From contig JAPTYO010000007.1 in the NCBI GenBank assembly GCA_036873135.1, forward strand, positions 10,956,763 through 11,020,762: a DNA stretch of 64,000 nucleotides, read 5' to 3'. The DNA is from Clarkia xantiana subsp. parviflora (Eukaryota; Streptophyta; Magnoliopsida; Myrtales; Onagraceae). Shown here piece after piece: positions 54,201 to 64,000 of the stretch. A model generated the notes under the pieces. That model was given only the letters and a program-made list of their open reading frames with translations. It did no database searches and had not been told where the DNA came from. A program made the position numbers and the translations under genes. How positions within the stretch are numbered: position 1 is the first letter of the stretch; the number at the start of each line of letters is the position of its first letter.

Positions 54201-57200
54201 CCCGGCATGCATGGAGGTCTTCGACGGCCACATGGGCAGGTCTCCTAACCAAATCCAAACCGCAAAACGCGAGGATGCAGTGGGCATAACCGAGGAAGAC
54301 CTGCTTCAGAGTCCTAGAGGAGTCCGAACCATGCAAGGCTTAAGGCTCAACACAAGGGTGGGGATCCAGTACGTTGCAGCATGGCTGACGGGTGCGGGAT
54401 CGGTGCCACTGTACAACCTGATGGAGGATGCAGCGACGGCTGAGATAAGCCGGGTGCAGAACTGGCAGTGGCTCAAGTACGGGGTGGAACTGGACGGGGA
54501 GCATGGGATTGGTGGGCTGAGGGTGAGTAAGGAGGTGTTTGGGAGAGTGGTGGAGGAAGAGATGGGGAGGATTGAGAGAGAGGTTGGGAGTAAGAAGTTC
54601 AATAAGGGGATGTATAGAGAGGCTTGCAAGATGTTCACGAGGCAGTGTACGGCGGACACACTCGATGATTTCCTTACACTTGATGCTTATAATCACATTG
54701 TTGTTTACCATCCCAGGAACCTCTCCTCCAACCTCTGATAATTCCATCACTACTCTACTACTCATGCGTATCCACCATCCCCAATCGATAATAATGTCGT
54801 CTTCATTTTTGTTGTTGCTGCTTAGTGTTTTCTTTTATGTTCGTCTTGTCGATGGTATTGTACTGTATCTGGAATTTGATCATTTGGATGGTCTAGTAAT
54901 AATAAATAATAAGTTGTGTATCAAACATTCACACTATGCTTAACAATATCTGAAATTCTGAATTTATTAGATGAATTTATTCCAATGGTTAACACTATAT
55001 ATGCGCATTTGACAATAACTAAAATTTGTCTAATATATTTTAGTTATTGTTTAATTATAAGGTTAAGAACCTAAAAACCGTATCGGTGTCTTAAGATTAA
55101 ATTGTTGATATCGAGTGTCCCAAATTTCAATTTTGTTACAATTTGAGTTTCCTTCCAATTTTGGATAACTTTTACGGAATGAGATAAACTTTTACGGAAT
55201 GAGATAAAGACAATTTGCTATACTTTCTTTTTCCCCTATTTTTTTTGTACGATGTACTTAGCTGCCACTCAACCAGACTTTCTTTATTTTGTAAGTGTTC
55301 GTTCTCTCTAAGTTTATTAACTCTCCTAGTGATTGGGTAGGCTCAGAGGATGATGCAAAGAGCACTTCTGGTTGTTATTTTTCACACTACAATAAAATTA
55401 GTAATTTTGTGATACCATTTTTTTAAGGGAACTAATTCCCAAATAAAAAATAAAATCTAGGGATTATTATGTTTTGAGGAATTTTTAAGGAATTTTTTTG
55501 TCAAGATTTTTGTTAGTAGTCATTCCCTTACAAAAAAAATTGTATATTGTTGTAAGGAATTTTCACAATTCTCTTACAAATAATGTTAAAGTCCCTACAA
55601 AAAAAAATCTTTACAAATGACTATATTACTGTCAGCTGGGTTAGGCTGCTTCTCATGGTGCTCAAAGAAGCAAGAAGTTGTGGCTTTTTTCACAGCAGAA
55701 GCTGAGTTGATAGTTGTTTCAAGTGCAGCTAACGAAGCAATATTGCTGAGAAAACTGTTACATGACCTTGAAGAAACTCAAAAGGAGAGCACCAAGATTC
55801 TTGTGGACAACCAAGCAACATTTACCATTTTACTAAACTCAGATTTTCATGGCAGAACGAAGCATTTTAAAGTGAAGTACTATTTCTTAAGAGAAATTCA
55901 AAAGAAAGAGGAGTTAGAGCTGGTTCACAGTGGAGCTGAAGAACTAATCAATGATATCTTCACGAAGCCATTTTCAACAGCTCGATTTGAGTATCTCAGG
56001 AGGAGATTGTTGATCAAAATTAGATTAGTCCTCAGTTTTCTAATTCAGTTTAGTCAGAGTCTTACTAATCAAGACAACTTGTTGGTGAAACTTGGGGAGT
56101 AAGTTAGCTCTTTTCTAGTAATAGATTAGCATTTTTTTCACGTTTAATTCAGTTAAGTGTCAGTGGTTACAGGTTTAGCTATTAGTTAGTGATCCTAGTT
56201 GAGTAATATCCTGTATAAATGATCACTCTGATTTTGGTTTTCTTCAAAATTAACACAGGAAGGTAGGCAGATATAGATAGAAATATATAAATGCATATGG
56301 TACGACGTGAGCTAGCAAGGTTTCTAGATATACAATATGTGGGGATACATATATATGATGATGCAGTCCACAAATAAGTTTAGTTTAGTGGGACACAATG
56401 ACATCATGATCTGCAGGTTGTTGTAGGTGATGATGAATGTTGGGTTCATCATGGGTAGAAATTTGGATAACTAGAACGCAGTCGTCGCCTTTTCCACTAT
56501 TACTATTCCGATGGTCTTGGTGTTGGAGCTGCTTATCCTCAGCGACACCTGACATTATTGATCGTGGTTTCCTGTATATCGCGTACAGTATCATCTGACC
56601 CATTCCAAACATGAGGCCCAGTATGTTCGGAAGCTGCATGCATGCACCTCCCCAAATATTAATATCACATTCATCACACAGTAGGCTGGTAGCTAATAAT
56701 TAATAACCTCATTTCTAGCTAATTTAGTGTATTTAATTTAATTACGTACCGCAATATACAAGTCCTTGAGGAAGATGCCGTAGAGGAGCCAAGCGATGGC
56801 GCTTACTGTAAGCAGGAACGATAACAAGAAAGGCATGAACTCCACACTCTTTGTTCGTATCACTACCCTCTGCATATCCCCCAACAATTTAATTACTTCT
56901 CTCATAAAAATGTGATTAATTTTTTTTTTATATAAAAAAAATCTAAGAATTCGACCTTGGTTTGTTTTTTCCGTAATATTTAATTATTTTTATGAAATTA
57001 CTTTACAATTTTTTCTTTGATTTTTTAATAAATATTAAAAAAAAAATTAGAACAACGCAATATAATACATATTATTATCTCCTAATTCCTAAACGGCAAA
57101 AGTGATAAGAATTTGAACATAGAATATATACTGGATAAACATTTTCCCAATCTTATAATAATATAATACATACATATGAGTTAGTGCCGCATATATAAAA

Positions 57201-60200
57201 TACTCACCATCACGCTCAAGGGTGCTATAAAGACGATGACTGAGAGTGAGGTACAAATAGCACCCAAAACTCGAACACGCGTCGATCCATTTTCCAAGAA
57301 ATACGAGAGAAGAAGAATGGAGCAAAATCCACCGAAATTCAACACAACTAGCAACCTCAACGTAAATATCTGCATGTTGCATAGTATATATATTTACACA
57401 TAATTAAGTACGTATGTAATAATGTATATATATATATGATTAAGAGAAATTAATTAATGATGAGAGTGAGACAAACCCTGATGTTTTTGGGTGCATATGC
57501 AATATAGAGAGCTATATAGATGGTCTCGATGATAGAACCAGCAGAGTTGACTGTGATGAGAAGAAAGTCGTCCTTTGGATGGAGCGAACCGTAGTAAAGC
57601 CAGAGCATCGCACTCAACTGTCCAGCTATGTATGGTAATACATCAAACCCTTCTGTTGACTTCTTTTTCCATACCCTATAAAATGTTGGCCTACAATCAC
57701 ATATATACATAATTACATGCATAACTACTACGTAAGAATAATAGTTCATTTGTAAGGGAATAAGGGTAGAAAATAAGACGTGCTCATTAACCAATTGTAT
57801 TATAAATCTGAATTTATGAGTGGAGGAATTTAGCACACTCTTATACTTCAACATTCCTGACATTTTCGGCATTGACCAACTCAGGGTCATACAGAAAGTA
57901 GCACAGCCCGGCCACCCGGCCACCGACCTTGACCAACCTAGGGTCAAACATAAGTAGGAGGTAGCATTTTTTCATTTAAAGCGGTGTCACCAGGAATCGA
58001 TCCCGTGAGCTCTGCTACCATGTAAAAAATAAAATATACACATTAACCAACTGTCCTATAAGTTCAGACTTATGAATGAATGCATTTAGTACACTCTTAT
58101 ACTTGAACAATAATAATTAGTGACTAATTAACACACTACCCAACGAAACAAACTTACACTGGGGCAAGAAAAACCACCAAGGATGCGATGTTACCTGCAT
58201 GCAGAGCATAAGTAATATACTAATCAATTTGTAATATATACATAGAGTTCCATAATTAATCTATAAATTCAATGTATATAAAATTTGCCTTATATATATT
58301 ATTCGCTTCCTTGTAGTTGATACTTCAAATTAAAAACACACACAAGCATGCATATATGTATATATATAAGCTAGGTCGAACCTTATTTGAACATATATAT
58401 TTTGATCCATATATTGTTTAGCCATTATATATGTACGTGCATATGCAGAACTACCTAGCTAGCCAGACACCTTATAAATATAAGCTAAAAGTAAGTAATA
58501 CTTACCAAGAACTCCAAAAGCGAAAGCCCATGTATTTTGAGTAGAGATGCCGCCCATTTTTTGATCTTCTTACCGTAGCTAGCTAGCTAGTAGTTAAGTC
58601 CACTTACTTCATGGGTATATATGGCTTTAAACTTGAGAGCTATATATTATGTATACATATATAGACATGTTTTAACATTCATCATAAATGTATTGATGGA
58701 AACTGGCCTACGCATACATTCATATCCATTAATTATATATATATATATATTAAAAAATACATCTATCTATAGCCTATAGGGAATGAAAGAAAGAAAAAAG
58801 AGTTCCATCTGCCTTAAGTTTATGCATGCAAGGGCTAATCGATGGACACCTTAACCTTAGTAAGTAGGTGTTGGTTGGACTCATATTATTATATTCTCTT
58901 TTGTGTTTAATGCTCCTATTTATTACTATGCTGAACCCATTGAAATTCTCTTCCTCCTTTTCATCTTATAAATTTTTTTAATTAATATTCTCCGCTGTAC
59001 TCGGCATTCTTTCTGTTATACTAAATAAAATATAATGATACTACTACTATGTGTCTAAACAAAATCTTTACACGTTAAATAGTAAACTTAATTTATTATA
59101 CTATACAGTGTAAATGGTTTTTAATAAGATTATTTCTTTAGTGAGCATAGACTAGGATAATTTTCTTTAAGATAAAGTAAGTCCTCGACTAGGTCTAACT
59201 TCGGTTACAATCACCTAACTTGGGCAACCCTAATCCAATCCAGGGCTGGACCCAAATTAGGTTATTTGAGATCTATATTTGAATTAGGTCCAATTAGATT
59301 TAGATCTCAATTAACTTAGTATGGGTCGAACCATATACAAGATTTGAACTGAGTCAGAATCTGAACCAGGTCAGGGTCTGACTCCGATTAGGGTCACCAA
59401 TGTAAGGCGGCCATAACTGGGGTCGAACTTAGCCTAAGACTTGACTATAGCTAAGTCCATCGAGCTGAATGTTTAATTTTGAAAAACTTGAAGGACTAAA
59501 TTACAATATAAAAAGTTATGAATATATTAAAAGAGTAAACCACACAAAATAAAAAAGTTGGGAAGTATTAAGAAAAAAAAATATTTATAAGGATTTATAA
59601 TTATATCACACTAGTTCAAGAACTACATTAGTGAGTAAAATATGGATATATACTTGTATAGTTCTACTTCTAAGTTCAAATACATAAATGATAGACATTC
59701 TGAAACAAAATCATAACAAACTCTGATATGTGTCTATAATATATTTTCCTAAAAAGTTGCAATAATTTATAACACATGCCGCTATGAAACATCTCGGTTT
59801 TTTTTTTTTTTTTCCAACAAACATCTCGGAATCTATATCATTTTCGTTTAAATATAATATCTAGGTTTTTTTCCAAAATATTTAATATTTTAACGGAAAA
59901 TTGATAGTATTTCATATTTTAAAATATACATGAGGTAGGGCTGAGCAATGGTCCACCAAGACCAAGATCAGGACCAAGACCGCCTAAGACCAAGTCCATT
60001 TTAGACCAGAATAATTGGTCCTCCTTTTATGGTCTTATTTGGTGCTGATTTCACTTTCGATCGAAGACCGAAAAGCCCATTCAAGACCATTTAAGACCAA
60101 AATCAGAACAAAACTTATTTAAGGCCGGCTACACACGGGAGGCAAACCCAAGTGGTTGCTTTAGGCCACCAAAATATATAGGCCTCCATTAATTATGTAT

Positions 60201-63200
60201 TAATTGCTTTAGTTTAATGTTTTTTTATTTTTGGCCAAACTTTTTTTATAAACATTAACTGCATGCTATCGTTAGTTGTAGGAAATAAAGTCGGTAGTTT
60301 TTTTTTTATAATGACTTTTTTTTTATGAACAAGTAAATTAAATTTAAGATTTGAATATACTTAAATTTTCTATATTTGTAATTTAGTTTGATAATAACAA
60401 AAAATTTATGTATAATAATTTTTAATGCCCACCAACCTCAATAGTTCTTTCTGATAAATTATTAGTTAGGCCGAGTCCGCCACGTAGGATATGGACTCGG
60501 CCAATAGAAAAGTGACAACACACTAACTGTATAGTAGATATAAAAATTATAATGTAGAAAATAAAAATTGATGTATTAATTATTTTCTCTAACTATTAAT
60601 TACCATTAGTGGAAAAAAAAAACATTTGTTGCCACAATAATGAATTTATTTATTATTATTAATAAATTTACATAATAGGTAAATCTAATTAAAAAAAATA
60701 TTACATATTAAAATAAATAATAAATAAAATATTTTTTTCATATACGATATAGCACAATTGTTTTGTGATTTTTTTTTTAGACCTATTGGGTATGGTGAAC
60801 CCTATAAGACAATTGATACTTGCCCTCTAGGGTTCACCACGTTCAATGGGTTTTTAGAAAAAAAATCACAAAACTAGTTACACTTATATTATATTTGTGC
60901 ATTAAAAATAATTTTTATTTATAGTTATTTTTTAAAGAAAAAACTAATTATGCATAATATATTTTAAATGGTAATTTTATTCATTTTCATAATAATGAGC
61001 GTCAGTGTTATCAGAACCGGACCGGGCATTGGACCGGATAGGCCTCCGGTTCGTCCGGTCCGACCCGGTTCGAGCCCGGTCCGGCCGTTCTAATGAGAAA
61101 ACAGAAGTAACCCAGCAGCCTCTTCCTTCCTTCCTGAATCTAACCATTCTTGCATCTCTTTCCCTTCCACCAGAGATGAACACCAAATCCAACCAACACA
61201 TAGTAATAAAGTAATCAAAGTAGCGTCAGATCCACAACAAATCCTAGTAAATCATGGAGATAGAGACGTTTAAATCCTTTTTCTCTTTGGTTCATCTCTT
61301 TCCCTCCCTTCCATTTATGAAGAGAGACGTTTAAATCATGCTGCTGGTGTTCATCTCCCTCATCTACAGTGTTAAATCGTCTATCTACAGATCTTGTCGA
61401 GGCCCTGTCATAGGGCGTGGACGGACGTTCACATCTCCTTCCAAGCAAGACTGTGTGGAGATTAAGGCTGAGTCGGAGGAATTGGCGGCCCTCCTCCGTC
61501 AGGCTGCTTGTGCCACCGGAGAATCAGATCCGATTTTTAAAGTCAGATCCGAAGTCAGATCGATTAGGGTCGAAGTCAGATCTGTTCCTCCCCTCCCCTA
61601 CGAAGTCACTCCGTTCGCTCGCCGTGGATTTCTGCAATTGGTGCTGATGCTCAACACGCGAGCCCAGATGGGATTCCGGCGTGGGGCATCGGCCTGCTCC
61701 TGCCGGAGTTAAGAGCTGAGGTTGAGGAGCATGTCCGTTCTTTTTTTTTTTTTTCCTGTTTTGGTTAGCGATCCGGTGGACCGTCCGGTTCTCTCAGAAC
61801 GCCATAAAACCAGCTATCGAACCGGGTTCGCTTACATCCTCCGAAAATGCTCGAACCGGGCCGTAGGAGGTACCGGTTCCGGTTCGAACCCGGTCGGACC
61901 GCCGATCCGGTCCGGTTCTGATAACATTGATGAGCGTAACCGAAGTTGGTAGAATATGATTTGATTTTGAATATCTTAATTAAAATATTTTAATATACAT
62001 TAATATAATGATTGCCAAAAAATACATTAATATAATAATTATTTTAGTAATTAATACTTAGAGAGAGAATAATTAATGGGCCCATTTTTATACTCTACAT
62101 TATCATATTTATTTTTATTATACAATTAATGTGTTGTCACTTTTCTATTGGTCGAGTCCATATCATACGTGAGGAACTCGGTCTAACTAATAATTTCTCG
62201 TTCTTTGTGTATAACTGCTCTTTATTTGAGATTTTTTTTCAAAATTAATATAAACAAGAACTTGTCGAAACAAGCTGTGTCAAGTTTAAATAAAATATAT
62301 ATAATATCAAGCATTAATTTCTACTTGTTTTATTAGTCCGAAATATGTGAGATTTATACACTATAATACTCAACTAAATCTCTAACTATTAAATATTCAT
62401 GTTTCCTCTAGCACACTAACATAAACAATCTAAAAAAACTTGCTAAACTAAAAAATATATAATTATAATATGTGCATAGATTAGAACCTGATGCTTTCTT
62501 AAAAGAAAACGCCAAGCCTTATATAAAAGGATAGTGTATTGTTCAAATGCGGAGCGGAATTACGTTGCGTATTGGTAAAATCGATTACCGATTTCAATCT
62601 ATGATTATTACAAAAAAAAAAAAAATGAAAAAGAAAATGGTCATAAATGGTCCTAATAATGACCAAAACCATTTAAAATAATACAGATGATCCTGACCAT
62701 TTAAAAAATGAATATTTTCAAATGGTCTAAGATGGTTTTGGTCGGTTCTAAAATCAGGATCATCTTTACTCCGCCCTAGTATATATGATAGAAGAACTCT
62801 TAAATAAAGACACTCCTAAAAAACATCATAATCTTGGTACAAACATAACTTTTTTTTTTCGGTACTAACATAACTAATCATTTGATACTTTTCCTAAAAA
62901 ATAATTGGCAGGTTTTTTTAGCAAATAAAATAATTGATTGATTTTTCTTTTGGCCAAGTAAAATAATTGAAAGGTTGGTTGTTGCACTTTCGCATGTTAA
63001 AGCATTTTCCATAGAAAAAGAAATGGGACAATTGTATTATGCTTAAGCTAGCAATTTGTGACAAATATGATAATACGATATTAATACGTACGAAAAAAAT
63101 CGTGTCCGTGCTACCATAATGTAGAACGATAATACGATATCACAAATACGATTAAACGATATAACTTATGTGTTGTGTTCATGTTTGAATATCATAACAC

Positions 63201-64000
63201 GATACTCATGATAACAAGATAAAATTGTACTACTAAGTATTTTTTGAACAAATCTAATTTATTACTTTTAATAACTCCAATTAGTGTCTTGGCAAAAAAA
63301 AAAAACTTCAATTAATGGTTTAATATTTTGTATTTGTAAAATCTATATTACTAATTTATGAATACTGAAATATTAATTTATAGTTTTTTTTTATATAAAG
63401 TCCATTATTTTAATGTTTGCTTAAAAATTTCGTAAAAATACACAACCGCATATTCTTGTGTTTATAAAATATAGCACGATAAGCTTACTTTACATATTCG
63501 TATTCAATAAGATAAGCACGACACTATCACTATACTTTAGACGCATAATAGCACGAATTTCGATATTCGTATTCAATAAGATAAGCACGACACTATTACT
63601 ATACTTGAAACGCACGATTTGCGACATTGTTAGGCTTAGGCTGTAGCTGGCGTTGTGCTCAGTCCAGTCGAGTCGTAGGACAATTAGACATTCCTTTCTT
63701 TCTCTCTGCTAGGGTTTTGCTTTCTGCAAAATATTCACTGCCAGAACTAGAAGAGAAGATGATCGATTACAGTAGGGTACAAAAGGAGCTTCAGGAATGC
63801 ATCAGAGACAGCGAATCGTCGGGCATTTCAGTTAGCCCCAAGGGCGATAATCTCACTCGTTTGGTTGGCACCATTCCTGGTCCTATGGGCACTCCTTATG
63901 AAGGGGGCACTTTCAAAATTGATATCACTCTTCCTGGTAATCTCACTTGTCTCTCTCCCCTGATATCTGATGTGAATTGAGTCGCTGATTAGAGATTAGC

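Overview
The window is a stretch of nuclear DNA from a flowering plant, almost certainly a dicot. Genes are split by short GT-AG introns, and the proteins (AFC-type LAMMER kinase, BTB-TAZ protein, pectate lyase, four-MA3 translation factor, plastid CbbY phosphatase, glyoxysomal malate synthase, clade III SWEET, UBC27) are typical of plants. The spaces between genes are A+T-rich and full of small non-autonomous transposons. Exon coordinates were placed by hand from splice sites and reading-frame phase. Every complete model below adds up to an intact reading frame.

Layout: 3' end of an unidentified + gene (426-903); AFC-type kinase (-, 1324-4088); transposon-rich gap holding a foldback element, a Helitron-like element, a hAT element and a long inverted-repeat element (4.3-8.8 kb); BTB/TAZ protein (-, 9271-11785); a long gap with two hAT elements and MITEs (12.1-17.4 kb); pectate lyase (-, 18295-19966); a gene-poor gap with several palindromic elements (20-26.6 kb); MRF-type MA3 protein (+, 27579-30493); CbbY phosphatase (-, 31741-33739) placed head to head with a membrane-anchored C2H2 protein (+, 34139-37078); two more hAT elements; ABC1-family kinase (+, 40475-44298); an uncharacterised Ser/Arg-rich protein with a duplicated exon (+, 46191-50646); malate synthase (+, 52044-54738); a copia retrotransposon remnant; a SWEET sugar transporter (-, 56385-58557) with a miniature LTR retrotransposon in intron 2; a nest of inverted repeats and a hAT element (59.9-62.8 kb); and the first exon of UBC27 (+, 63759 onward).

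The genes do not form one pathway. From memory, AFC, BT, pectate lyase, MRF, CbbY and ABC1 genes sit near one another in several duplicated Arabidopsis segments, so this looks like an ancestral gene block kept unusually complete. The most distinctive feature of the window is its mobile DNA. At least six hAT-type elements have exact 8-bp target duplications readable in the sequence. They are built of (A)CCGG(A/T) or ACCCG subterminal repeats, and one subfamily carries a tRNA-like Pol III promoter module.
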